DNA from: a virus
Direction: 5' to 3' (one strand)
DNA: 51,528 bases
IMG/VR virus record: IMGVR_UViG_3300017971_000076
Location: 1-51,528 of that record
The notes beneath the pieces are model-generated. The model searched no databases, had not been told where the DNA came from, and worked only from the letters and a program-made list of their open reading frames with translations. Shown in pieces: positions 39,885-48,753 of the stretch. The position numbers and the translations under genes are program-made. Every line of letters begins with the position of its first letter. The stretch's first letter is position 1.

Positions 39885-40898
39885 TCAGCCGAATCGCTCG
39901 TCGAGCATCGCGGCCGTCTCTTCTTCGACGGACTGTTTCGGCTTGGCTTTCGAGCGATTCACGCGCTGGAGGTGTGCCCCCTTGCGTCTCGCCAGATCGC
40001 CAGCCAGACGTTTCTCGTGCAACTCTTGATATTTGTCCGCCAGAACGGACCTTGCCGCCGTCTCAAACAATTCTTCACGCGGCGGCGCTTGTTGCCCCTG
40101 GGCCTGATAGCCGGCCAGGAGAACGCTCATGTGTTCCGCAATCTGTTCGCGTTTTACGAACTGCGGACTTCCCCGGTCTAGCGAATTATGTCCGCCAGTG
40201 CCGAGGGTATCGACGAAATCCTCGCCGAGGGATTCGACCTGCTTGTCAAACCACTGCTCGACTTCCCGCGCAGCCGCCATCTGGCTCGACTGCGCGATTT
40301 GCTCTTGCTGTTGCTTAAAGCCCTCGATTTGCTGCTGCTGGCCCTGAAGTACCTCGCGCATCTTGTCGAACATCTCGACCACTTCGGGCTCATACCGCTC
40401 CGGGTCAAGCTTCAGCGCAGCAAATGGGTCAACATCATCCTGTTTGGCTTCCTTGCTGTCAGCTTGCGCAATAGCCTGCTCTGCCGTCGACACGACCCGA
40501 TCCAGGGCCGCCTCGTCGGGGAATGACAGCGCCTTACCAAGCGATAACCCAACATTGATTGCACGAGATAGAACTTCGTCGCTAAAGTTCGGGACAGGGC
40601 TTGGCTCCAATTGCTCGCTGCCCTGCTCCTCGCTCTCGCCGTCCGCTTCACCATCCTGTATGTCGTCGACATCCCCGTCGTCCGGCTCGGATTCAGAAGT
40701 GATACCGCTCTCTCCTGAATCTTCCTCGCCGGTATCGTCCGACACCTGGTCTTCTTGTGTGTCGCCGGTCTTGGTATCAGTCTCGCCGCCCTGCTCGTCA
40801 CCCTGCTCATCGCGCAGTTCCTTCAGTTCCTCTTCGTGCTCAGCCGCAACCTGCTCGGCCGCCTCTTCGATCTCGCGGGCCAGTTCTTCGCTTGGCAT
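39885..40898 (-). CDS. Scaffolding protein
   Basis: A 337-residue protein with an extremely acidic N-terminal 95 residues (runs of Glu/Asp), a helical Gln-rich coiled-coil middle (residues 175-215), and a basic C-terminus (KRLAGDLARRKGAHLQRVNR). This charge layout and position next to the capsid gene are typical of scaffolding proteins. Confidence 0.8.
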   Translation of the reverse strand: MPSEELAREIEEAAEQVAAEHEEELKELRDEQGDEQGGETDTKTGDTQEDQVSDDTGEEDSGESGITSESEPDDGDVDDIQDGEADGESEEQGSEQLEPSPVPNFSDEVLSRAINVGLSLGKALSFPDEAALDRVVSTAEQAIAQADSKEAKQDDVDPFAALKLDPERYEPEVVEMFDKMREVLQGQQQQIEGFKQQQEQIAQSSQMAAAREVEQWFDKQVESLGEDFVDTLGTGGHNSLDRGSPQFVKREQIAEHMSVLLAGYQAQGQQAPPREELFETAARSVLADKYQELHEKRLAGDLARRKGAHLQRVNRSKAKPKQSVEEETAAMLDERFG

Positions 40899-40907
40899 AT
40901 CTCTCTC

Positions 40908-41123
40908 CTAGTTCTCGACTGCAAAATGGTCAATTTGCGTAATATCGGTTCCGGAAAGCCACTGGAAAGCACCGAAACGATCCGTGATTCCCTGGCGCAC
41001 ACCAACCATGCCTTCCTTGAGATACAACGCGAAACCAAACAAGATTTCCATGACACACCTATCAGGGCAGGCTTCCGAATAGAACCTAATCCCATCCGGC
41101 GTAACGCAATTTACATGCGTCAT
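40908..41123 (-). CDS. Small hypothetical protein
   Basis: A 71-residue protein starting MTHVNCVTPDGIRFYSEACP. It contains mixed polar and aromatic sequence with two Cys early (CPDRC). ATG 41123 follows AGAGAGG by eight bases. Family unknown. Confidence 0.6.
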   Translation of the reverse strand: MTHVNCVTPDGIRFYSEACPDRCVMEILFGFALYLKEGMVGVRQGITDRFGAFQWLSGTDITQIDHFAVEN

Positions 41124-41127
41124 TTCG

Positions 41128-41502
41128 TTAGCCTCTCTTGTTGTACATCCCGCGCACCTTCAGGGCCTTCCGCTCGTGCGCTGCGGACGTGTAAACGGGA
41201 TCTCCGTCAGCCGTGACTTCCGTAGGGCAGCCGCGATCGCGGAGATGCTTCCGAAGCTCGCCGGCTTGACTGGCGTTCACACCGGAGGCGTAACACACCC
41301 GCGGCCATGCCTTTGACGGACGAACGCTGCCGCCGCGGACCGAAATCACGGCCCCGACCAACTCAGCCCGGTAGTCACGTTCCAGGATCTTGAGACGACG
41401 GCCTTCTCTAAGCTCAATCTCCCGCGGGGTTTCCCCCATCGGAAAGACATACTCGTAGACCGTTCCGTCTCCGCCTCTCTCACTGTAGCAATACGTCGGC
41501 AT
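41128..41502 (-). CDS. Hypothetical protein before the scaffold gene
   Basis: A 124-residue protein starting MPTYCYSERGGDGTVYEYVF. A basic C-terminal half (KHLRDRGCPTEVTADGDPVY). The MPTYxY...G start recalls small head-module proteins; no function known. ATG 41502 follows AAGGGAGA and lies 24 bp beyond the 37-bp bipartite element. Confidence 0.65.
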   Translation of the reverse strand: MPTYCYSERGGDGTVYEYVFPMGETPREIELREGRRLKILERDYRAELVGAVISVRGGSVRPSKAWPRVCYASGVNASQAGELRKHLRDRGCPTEVTADGDPVYTSAAHERKALKVRGMYNKRG

Positions 41503-41526
41503 ATCTCTCCCTTGGCAATCTCCACC

Positions 41527-41563
41527 CTAACAAGGAACGGGCAAAAGTTATCGCTGCCCCACC
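41527..41563 (-). promoter_or_regulatory. 37-bp bipartite element, copy 2
   Basis: On the minus strand GGTGGGGCAGCGAT is followed after exactly 11 bp by GTTCCTTGTTAG. Both blocks and the spacing are identical to the copy at 47683-47719, while the 11-bp spacer differs. It lies between the portal stop and the next operon part, 24 bp before the ATG at 41502. A promoter or activator/antiterminator site is likely. Confidence 0.75.
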
Positions 41564-41577
41564 TGCAAGAACTAGTT

Positions 41578-43317
41578 TCACCCGGTTTGCCGCCCCAGGG
41601 CCGCGACTTCACTCTCCTGGGGCCGTCCACCGAGGAGGGCTTGCTGGAGGATTTGGCTCTTGCCGCCGTCCGTGGCTCCCGGCCGGTTGACCCGCTCATA
41701 GGTCCGGGTCGTGTTGGCCGGCATCCCGGGCTTCTCGCCGCCACTCATCACCTGGTCGACCCAGATAATCAGCCGGTTCAGTTCCTCGAAATCGGCGTAC
41801 TTCGCGATCAGGGCGAAAAGTTCTTGGATATCGAGTTGGCCGCCCGACATCTCGATTGCCGGCATGAAGGGCACCACAAACTCGGCGAGGATCAGCCGGA
41901 GCTTCTGTAGCTTCGTGGCCGGAGAGTCGTCCTGGAATGAGGACACGTCGATATCCAGGTCATAGATACCGAACGAACCGAGCCGAGAAGAACGGTCCCA
42001 CGGGACGACGATGGAGATGTTTGTTCCCGGGACGGCCTTACGCAGCTTCCGCCGCCTAATCGGGTCGTGCCATTCGTAGTAGGCCAACGACCGGAATACG
42101 TCTTTCGAGAGGTCGACCACCTGGCCAGCCATGTCGCGAAGCTGCGCGTTTGATGCCTCGGCAATCAGCTTGTCCTGCCCCAGCGTTTCGGCCTGCGGCG
42201 CGAGTCCACCAAGTGAATCCAGGTTACTAGAGAAGTAACTGAAAAGGTCGCGACATTGCAGGAAGAACGCTAGCGTCGGCTGCTCCACACCGCCAACCTT
42301 CATTGACAGGGGAGGCGGGCCGTTATACGTAATCCCCTCGCCGTCATTGGCGTCACGAAACCGCGTTGCCGCCTCATTATCACCCTGGAAGCCCACTACG
42401 GTTTTCTGCGCGTCAGCTTGGTCGCCTAACTTGCGATAAAGGACGTTCGCCAGTTCATGGAGGTCGCGCCAGGATGCGATCGGAGGCAGAGGCAATAGGT
42501 TCCCCGGGACATCATCGAACCCGAGACCGAGGTATGGTCCAATCTCCGGACCAGTCCACTCCCTGACGTTCAGTCGACGATTCTTCTTCGGCGCGTACGT
42601 GACTATCAGCCCTTCTTTCGGAAGCCAAACGTCCCGGAGGAAGATTTTCTTATGGAACAGATCGGGAGTCGAGTCCTGGGATATGCTCTCAGCACGCTCG
42701 TCGCCGGTGTCGCCGATCGTCGTGTACTCGTCGTGCTTCAGGTCCCGCTTCCATTTCTTCGGAAAGAAATCGCTCTCCATCACGTCTTCCAGGTCGAGCC
42801 AGTAGTCGTTGCCGATGTACTGGATTTGCGACATCTGCTTCGCAGCCATGTCAATCACCAGGTCGTCCAGCGTCACCAGGTCGACGAACGACTCGCCATA
42901 GTCGTGCCCGAGGACTTCCCCGACCTTATGCAGTCCAATCTTAAGCCAACCGGACGAGAAAAGCGCTTCGGTAACCAGTCGGCGCATCGTCTGCTGTAGC
43001 TTAATCTCCGCCGGTATCTGATTGACGGCCAGTTCCAGATTCGCGGCCACCGGCTCGTACCCGGCCTCGGTCGTGCTAATCATGGCGCGAGGGGCACGGG
43101 CCGCCAACATTCGGACAAAGATCGTCACCGCCAGCTTCAGGAACGGGGCCGGCACACGCTTAGAGGCACCTCCCTTGAAATAGTGCGACCCGACGAACTG
43201 CTTGATCGCCTCAACCCGCTTCCTCCGCGGGAACTCCAGTTGCCGAACCGACCAGTCGATGCTCTCGCGCAACCGCTTGAACTGCACCATATCCAGCGGG
43301 TTACTCATCTTTGCCAT
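41578..43317 (-). CDS. Portal protein
   Basis: A 579-residue protein downstream of the terminase. It is helical with mixed basic/acidic clusters and with LRLILAEFVVPFMPAIEMSG, GGLAPQAETLGQDKLIAEAS and a C-terminal helix, typical of portal proteins of short-tailed phages (dodecameric ring, DNA gateway). ATG 43317 follows GGGGG; TTG 43329 is the longer frame and overlaps the terminase stop. Confidence 0.8.
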   Translation of the reverse strand: MAKMSNPLDMVQFKRLRESIDWSVRQLEFPRRKRVEAIKQFVGSHYFKGGASKRVPAPFLKLAVTIFVRMLAARAPRAMISTTEAGYEPVAANLELAVNQIPAEIKLQQTMRRLVTEALFSSGWLKIGLHKVGEVLGHDYGESFVDLVTLDDLVIDMAAKQMSQIQYIGNDYWLDLEDVMESDFFPKKWKRDLKHDEYTTIGDTGDERAESISQDSTPDLFHKKIFLRDVWLPKEGLIVTYAPKKNRRLNVREWTGPEIGPYLGLGFDDVPGNLLPLPPIASWRDLHELANVLYRKLGDQADAQKTVVGFQGDNEAATRFRDANDGEGITYNGPPPLSMKVGGVEQPTLAFFLQCRDLFSYFSSNLDSLGGLAPQAETLGQDKLIAEASNAQLRDMAGQVVDLSKDVFRSLAYYEWHDPIRRRKLRKAVPGTNISIVVPWDRSSRLGSFGIYDLDIDVSSFQDDSPATKLQKLRLILAEFVVPFMPAIEMSGGQLDIQELFALIAKYADFEELNRLIIWVDQVMSGGEKPGMPANTTRTYERVNRPGATDGGKSQILQQALLGGRPQESEVAALGRQTG

Positions 43318-43319
43318 CG

Positions 43320-45137
43320 CTACCCCCAACCCTCAGAACTTAATAGCTCCCTACCGCGAGGTCGCTGCTCCTTTTCCCGTTGCTTCATGCGCCACGCCAG
43401 AGAGCCATACGGCGGCTCCGGGTTTTCCTGTTTCTTTGGTTTTTCTCTGCGCTCCGCCATACCATGGCAGGCCAATGCGTCGGCCATCACCCGGTCGCCG
43501 TGGTTCTTTTTCGCGCCGGTCGGGTCGACCTTATCGTTTGCCCGCGAATGCTCCACGCCGCCCTTGTTATCGAAGATGTATTCGAGCGTTTCCTCCAGCG
43601 CGATCTTCGATCGGTTAACGAGCGAGAATTTCTCTACGCCGGCGCGATAGTTCCCCATCAAAACGAGTTTCGTCTCGTTCGTGCTGGCCCAGCCGGGCAC
43701 GTCCGAAACTTTCTTACTGATCGCCTCTTCGCGCCGGCGGTAGTGGATGTTGCCGTAGCCCAGTTCCATGACGCGGGAGCCGAACTGCCGCCCAACGCCG
43801 TTGTTCTCCCAGATCAGATACGCCTTATTCAGCCACGTCGCCAGTGCCACGGCCTGGCGGGCAAACTCCTCCGGGCGGATGTACGGGTTCGCGTACTCGG
43901 CGACCTTCTCGTTCGTCACCGCGTCGTAGGCGCAGAGACAGGAGTTGCTACTGCCCGTCCCGGCCGATACGTCGCCGCCAAGCACGATCTTGTGGTCGAG
44001 CGTAATCTTGCCGGACTTGTTCAGTAGACACCAGAGATGCAACCGGCCTTCGGGGTTCTCACGAAAACGGATCGGCTCCGCCGTCACGGAGTCGTACTCC
44101 AGGTCGCCCACCAGGATCGGCGGACAGGCGAACCGACGAATCGCCTCCTGGATGGTTGCCGCCGAGAAATACTGATAGCCGGAGCCGAGGTAGTCGATAT
44201 CCAGTTCGGTCGCGATTTCGCGAGCCGACGCCGCCCGGTCGCACTCCCGGTCATACCACGGCGAGCGGAGCTTGCCGTCCAAGGTCGAGCGATAGCGTTT
44301 CGGGAAACCCTCTACATCAATCACCTTCAGGGTGCCGTCCTTGGTCGTCGTGTAGAGCCCCCTGTTCTTGAGCGGATGTTCCGACCAGTGGAAACGGAGC
44401 CTCTTGATCCCGGTCTGCCGCACGTCGTAATAGGCGTTGCCGGTCCCGTTGGGCGTCGAGTTGAAGACCCGGCAGTTCGTGGCGTCCCGGGTCGCGTTCA
44501 GGACTCGGTGTCCCTGGTCGACGGCCGCGAACTCGTCCAGCAGGATCGCCGTTCTCCGGTCGCCCCTGGCAAAGTTCTCAGTAGTCGACTCCCCGTCAAT
44601 CACCGAGCCGGTATACGGGTTCAACATGTGCAGCTTGCTGCGATACGCACGACCGTACCCGGGCGGCATCAACCACCGCGGCATATTACGATGCAGGAAG
44701 TCGATCTTCCAGAAGAGCGCCTTCGGGTTATCGGACTTATCGACGTAATCCTCGACCCGGGAGCCCATAAGGAATGAGAGGTCGTCATGGAAGTGCCACG
44801 CCCATTCAAATGCAAGGATACATAGCCACGAGGCCCCCATGTCTCGCGACTTCTCGACAAAGATGTCGTGCTCGTTGATCGCGCGGATGATCGTCGACAA
44901 GCCATCTCGCTGAAACGGATAGAGGATCATCGGGACCTTGGCGAACGGCTGTCGGCGCGGGTCGTAGGTCCAGACGAAACCGTTCACGTAAAAGATCGGG
45001 TCGCGCTTACAGGCATCCCAGACTACCTCGGCGTACTGCGGGTCGTCCATGACGCGGCGGTGGACCGACTGTCGCCAGCGCATACTCTCCACGAGGTCCG
45101 CGGGGACATGCTTCGCGAAGTCGGTACAGAATTTCAT
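43320..45137 (-). CDS. terL: Terminase large subunit
   Basis: A 605-residue packaging ATPase-nuclease. ATPase: EKSRDMGASW (Walker A-like, 95-104), AILLDEF (Walker B, 197-203), NSTPNGTGN (226-234, motif III). Nuclease: GGDVSAG (Asp389), WENNG (Glu444) and HGDRVMADAL (Asp548). Complete and of normal length. ATG 45137 lies eight bases after GAGAAG and overlaps the preceding 38-aa gene (ATGA). Confidence 0.9.
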   Translation of the reverse strand: MKFCTDFAKHVPADLVESMRWRQSVHRRVMDDPQYAEVVWDACKRDPIFYVNGFVWTYDPRRQPFAKVPMILYPFQRDGLSTIIRAINEHDIFVEKSRDMGASWLCILAFEWAWHFHDDLSFLMGSRVEDYVDKSDNPKALFWKIDFLHRNMPRWLMPPGYGRAYRSKLHMLNPYTGSVIDGESTTENFARGDRRTAILLDEFAAVDQGHRVLNATRDATNCRVFNSTPNGTGNAYYDVRQTGIKRLRFHWSEHPLKNRGLYTTTKDGTLKVIDVEGFPKRYRSTLDGKLRSPWYDRECDRAASAREIATELDIDYLGSGYQYFSAATIQEAIRRFACPPILVGDLEYDSVTAEPIRFRENPEGRLHLWCLLNKSGKITLDHKIVLGGDVSAGTGSSNSCLCAYDAVTNEKVAEYANPYIRPEEFARQAVALATWLNKAYLIWENNGVGRQFGSRVMELGYGNIHYRRREEAISKKVSDVPGWASTNETKLVLMGNYRAGVEKFSLVNRSKIALEETLEYIFDNKGGVEHSRANDKVDPTGAKKNHGDRVMADALACHGMAERREKPKKQENPEPPYGSLAWRMKQREKEQRPRGRELLSSEGWG

Positions 45138-45250
45138 AGAATAAACTTCTCGGCGTACCAAACGGCCGCCTCAACGATAAGTAGACACCATGCTGCATAC
45201 ACAGCCAAAAAGACAGCAAGACCCAAGCATCCGAATAGGATCGCTTTCAT
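45134..45250 (-). CDS. 38-aa single-span membrane protein between terminase genes
   Basis: ATG 45250 overlaps the small-subunit stop (ATGA), and its own TGA overlaps the large-subunit ATG (ATGA). MKAILFGCLGLAVFLAVYAA followed by WCLLIVEAAVWYAEKFIL is almost wholly hydrophobic, with one or two spans. Double coupling strongly suggests real translation. Possible roles: small holin, anchor or terminase modulator. Confidence 0.65.
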   Translation of the reverse strand: MKAILFGCLGLAVFLAVYAAWCLLIVEAAVWYAEKFIL

Positions 45251-45858
45251 TCGCTGCTCTCTTCTAGTTCCGTCAGCATCGCGTCAATCTCCTCTACACT
45301 CCGCTGACTGGCTCGTTTTGATAACCGTTGTTCCTCCTCTTCCGTATCACCCTTGGCCTCCACCTGCCCAAGGCGCTGCATGAACTCTTTAGGTTGCTCT
45401 TTGGCCTGGATGTACAGGAAAAAGGCCCGGTCGTTCGGGCAGGTCGTCGGCTCGACCCCGACGCGAAGGAACTTACCGGCCGCACTCATCGCCCAAGCCA
45501 ACTGCTCACGGTACGAGAGCGACTTGTCTTCGCACTTGACCGCCTTCGGCCGCTTGTCGGGCTTCGGCGTGTCGGCGTGCGACTCAGGATGCGGGTCGTA
45601 GTCGGCGACATCATACGAGCGAAAGAGCGGCTTGAGGCACTGAAAATCCTTCGCGGCCTCGACGGTGGCCTGGTCGAGCGTCATGCCACCGTCTTTTTGG
45701 AACTCGGCCACGAGCCGCTTGAAGCGGTCGTAGGTAATCTTATCCTTCTTCCCGCCGGCCTCTTGTCGCCAGAGAATTGAATGGCAGCGCTTACGGAACT
45801 CTCGCATCGCGATCGGAGGCGAGAGTCCCGCACCTGCCCCGGTGCGCGCCTTACCCAT
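45247..45858 (-). CDS. Probable terminase small subunit
   Basis: A 203-residue helical protein adjacent to terL. N-terminus is basic (REFRKRCHSILWRQEAGGKK), the middle may have a helix-turn-helix, and the C-terminus is acidic (EEIDAMLTELEESSE). No motif proves the function; position and size support it. AAGGAGG lies 11 bases before ATG 45858. Confidence 0.6.
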   Translation of the reverse strand: MGKARTGAGAGLSPPIAMREFRKRCHSILWRQEAGGKKDKITYDRFKRLVAEFQKDGGMTLDQATVEAAKDFQCLKPLFRSYDVADYDPHPESHADTPKPDKRPKAVKCEDKSLSYREQLAWAMSAAGKFLRVGVEPTTCPNDRAFFLYIQAKEQPKEFMQRLGQVEAKGDTEEEEQRLSKRASQRSVEEIDAMLTELEESSE

Positions 45859-47643
45859 CTACGCCGCGTCCTCCTTCGGAATCACGTCATCCACTTCGCG
45901 AATGATGTTCGCAAGCTGCATGGTGACACTACACGGAATATTACTTACCAGTTGCGCAAGCGTGGCGTAGTGCCGGCAGTTATCGAGGGCGGTCAATATG
46001 CGCTTGCTTCCGAGGACCTTGCCGTCCTTATTCACAGCAATCCAATACGACACACCGCCGTAAGTCTTGCGCTGATCCCAGTACAGACCAAAAGCGGACT
46101 CGCGTGTTTCGATCGTCCCAACGGACTTCAGAGTCCCCAGTATCGCGACGACCTTCTTCAGACGATCGACAGGCCTGATATACGGCCCGCTCTGCTTGCA
46201 AGGTCGCTTGATCCCCAGGAGGTCTTCCATCGGCTTGATCTCGTCTTCGATCTTGCAGACGTACTTCAATGCGTCGTCCCGCTGTTGGATGGCGATCTCA
46301 ACCTCTTTCGAGTGCAGCTCGTCTTTCTCGGCGAGCTTCTTTTCTAGTTTCTCATACTCACCAACCAGCAGATTATGCTGAACTATCGTTCGACCACATT
46401 TCTCGGCGTAACGGTCGCACTCAGTCTTTGCAATTTTAGCCTCCTCCTCAAGCTGCCCGATGATTGTGAGATGCTCGTCATTCCGTGTGTTAGCTTCCCT
46501 GTTGTACGCTTCAAGGGCTTCACAGCGCTTGATGAGTGCTTCATACTCTTTAGCAGCGAAACCAGATGAACCTACGGCCTGTCGTTTTAACTCCTCGCAC
46601 TTCTCTTTAGCACCCTTCAATTCGCTAAGGAGGACCTTAGAATTGGCACACATCACATCGTATTGGCGCTTCCAATACTCGCGACTGTCAGTCATTGTGG
46701 CGAGTTCATTTCTCTCGACCTGAAGTTCATCCTTCGCGGCCTGAAGCTCCTCCTGCCCCTTGTCCCGCAACTTGCGGCTCTCGGAAAGCCTGTTGGCCTG
46801 GGCCACCCGCACACGAGTACAGGCCTCAACTTCCCGCGTCATATCGCGAAGCTCATCTGCAAGCTTGACGCGCTGCTTGATTTCCTCCTGGAGGCTCTGG
46901 CTTTTCTCGACAAGCCTTCGTTCAAGGTCCCTGCACTCACTGCGGCAGTTCTCCAGTTTCCCGCGTGTGGTCGTGAGCTTTTTGGCCAGTTGATCTACCG
47001 TGGTAGAACGACGCGCAGCACAATTCGCCTTGACCGCATTTAGCTCATGGAAGAGTTCATCAGCCCTCTTATTGGCGTCGGCAAGTTCGATCACAGCTTT
47101 TCTGCGAGATTCCTCACAGAGATTCAGGTCCTTCTGAAGGTCCTGGCTTTTCTCGTTGAGCTTCCGGTTGACTTCATTACGGGAACTCAGGTCCTTACTG
47201 GCGTCAGCTAACTGATCCTTGATTCGACGGAAATCCGTCTCGGCGCGAGTGTAGGCATTCCTGTAGTTATCGAGTTGGTGCGTGACACGGACAAGTTCCT
47301 TCTTGGCTTCATCACGTTCCTTCTCTAACTCTTCGATCCTCGTGTGAAGCTTGTCGGAAATCATGATGGCCTCAATGACGGCCTGTCGCTCATTCCACAA
47401 CTCCTCTGTCGCATGGGCCAACTCGCCCCGCAACCTCCTAACCCTAGGGAGGCAGCCGACCAAGAAGCGGATCGGCGCGACGGCGAGCCAGAGAAACCGA
47501 CGGATCGGCCGGAACTGGCGACGTTCCCATTCCGGCCATGCGCTCCATTCATACTCAAACCAGACTTCCTTGACTTTCTCTGAACCATTGGCAGTCAACG
47601 GAATGGCGGCATGATCCGGGGCAGAAACACGGTCTTTACTCAT
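45859..47643 (-). CDS. Long coiled-coil protein with N-terminal membrane-like segment
   Basis: A 594-residue protein. Residues 47-66 contain RRFLWLAVAPIRFLVGCLPR, a short hydrophobic segment flanked by Arg. Residues about 72-470 are continuous heptad-rich coiled coil (LHTRIEELEKERDEAKKELV and so on). The C-terminal ~115 residues (GGVSYWIAVNKDGKVLGSKR) look like a separate globular domain. Not a recognised phage family. First large gene after the regulatory element. Confidence 0.7.
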   Translation of the reverse strand: MSKDRVSAPDHAAIPLTANGSEKVKEVWFEYEWSAWPEWERRQFRPIRRFLWLAVAPIRFLVGCLPRVRRLRGELAHATEELWNERQAVIEAIMISDKLHTRIEELEKERDEAKKELVRVTHQLDNYRNAYTRAETDFRRIKDQLADASKDLSSRNEVNRKLNEKSQDLQKDLNLCEESRRKAVIELADANKRADELFHELNAVKANCAARRSTTVDQLAKKLTTTRGKLENCRSECRDLERRLVEKSQSLQEEIKQRVKLADELRDMTREVEACTRVRVAQANRLSESRKLRDKGQEELQAAKDELQVERNELATMTDSREYWKRQYDVMCANSKVLLSELKGAKEKCEELKRQAVGSSGFAAKEYEALIKRCEALEAYNREANTRNDEHLTIIGQLEEEAKIAKTECDRYAEKCGRTIVQHNLLVGEYEKLEKKLAEKDELHSKEVEIAIQQRDDALKYVCKIEDEIKPMEDLLGIKRPCKQSGPYIRPVDRLKKVVAILGTLKSVGTIETRESAFGLYWDQRKTYGGVSYWIAVNKDGKVLGSKRILTALDNCRHYATLAQLVSNIPCSVTMQLANIIREVDDVIPKEDAA

Positions 47644-47682
47644 ACGGGTCTCCCTTCTGAAACAGAATTGTCACTCTCTACG

Positions 47683-47719
47683 CTAACAAGGAACTTACTG
47701 AACCCATCGCTGCCCCACC
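47683..47719 (-). promoter_or_regulatory. 37-bp bipartite element, copy 1
   Basis: Minus strand: GGTGGGGCAGCGAT, 11 bp, GTTCCTTGTTAG. It lies between a terminator and the coiled-coil gene at the head of the structural operon, 40 bp before ATG 47643. It is identical in both blocks to 41527-41563. Confidence 0.75.
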
Positions 47720-47752
47720 CAAGAAAGGGGGGAAGCCCGCCGGAGCGGGCTC
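47720..47752 (-). terminator. Hairpin terminator after the HTH gene
   Basis: AGCCCGC (47734-47740), CGGA loop, GCGGGCT (47745-47751). On the minus strand it is followed by TTCCCCCCTTTCTT. It would separate the HTH gene from the structural operon, whose candidate promoter element begins immediately after. Confidence 0.6.
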
Positions 47753-47774
47753 CGGGGGGCAGCCCAAAGGCGAA

Positions 47775-48149
47775 TCAGGCCGCGGCTTGCTCGACCAGCG
47801 GGGCGACCAACTCTTCCGCGGACATGCCGAGGGCGCCGGCAATGCGAGTCATCCTCGCATGAGCTTCCCGGAACTTCCTCTGAATGCCATCGGACGGAAT
47901 TCCGCCGCCCCGAGTGTAGCTCAGTACCTTTTCCCGGTACTTCAGGTACTTCTTCGACGGATCGAATTCCTCATACTCGATATTGCACCACGACGACACC
48001 GAGTACTCGGATTTACGCGCACACTCCTCCTGCGTCAGTTCGGCCGCCCGGCGGATGGCTCGAACACGTCTGCCGAAGGTCTTCGGGCACTTGTCTGAAT
48101 TGGCAACAACCTCAGCAAGCATTTGGGCATCCGACTTTTCATCGCTCAT
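47775..48149 (-). CDS. XRE-type HTH regulator
   Basis: A 124-residue protein with TFGRRVRAIRRAAELTQEEC, ARKSEYSVSSWCNIEYEEFD: an XRE-like helix-turn-helix, followed by a second helical region (REAHARMTRIAGALGMSAEE). ATG 48149 follows GAGGAGA; the frame to 48263 was rejected. It is a good candidate late-gene regulator acting on the divergent region or on the bipartite elements. Confidence 0.7.
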   Translation of the reverse strand: MSDEKSDAQMLAEVVANSDKCPKTFGRRVRAIRRAAELTQEECARKSEYSVSSWCNIEYEEFDPSKKYLKYREKVLSYTRGGGIPSDGIQRKFREAHARMTRIAGALGMSAEELVAPLVEQAAA

Positions 48150-48753
48150 ACGGTCTCTCCTCTGGGAAGTGGAAGTGAAACATGAACTCATCATCCATTC
48201 CACGTTAGTTGGGTCCCTCGCTTTTCCGTCGTGCCCCACTCCGGGAATCCAGATTTTTTTCAATCTTCTTTTCTGGATGGCCCCATAACCGGAACCCGAC
48301 CGATCGCCCTTCTCCGGGGTTCTCCATGGAATAGGACGGCTGGTCGAAACGGGACGGCCGACCGGCCGTTATTTCCGATGATCCCGAAACAGATTTCGGG
48401 ACCATCGTCCTCCTCCTCCATGGAGGCTCCCTGGAGCATGGAGACTCCTTGGAGCCATGTGCGCCTGCGTGAGGACGAAGCAGTCCAAGGCAAGGGCGTC
48501 CGGCCGAGAATCCTCGAATTTACCCCCCCCGGTTGGTTTTGGCACTGAATTCTAGTTGATCTGGGGTAAACATTAGCACCTAAATGAAGTATTACACTTA
48601 ACTTAACACCAAAATTCTCGTTAAGTTCTTTTGCTGCAATGACTTAGATCATGCCCCCCAGATGGACCGATTGGGCGCGGCGGTAACCAGAAAAGCGGGG
48701 ACGTGAACTCTGGAGTGGCTTCGGATTTTTATAGAATGACGAATGGGTGCTTG

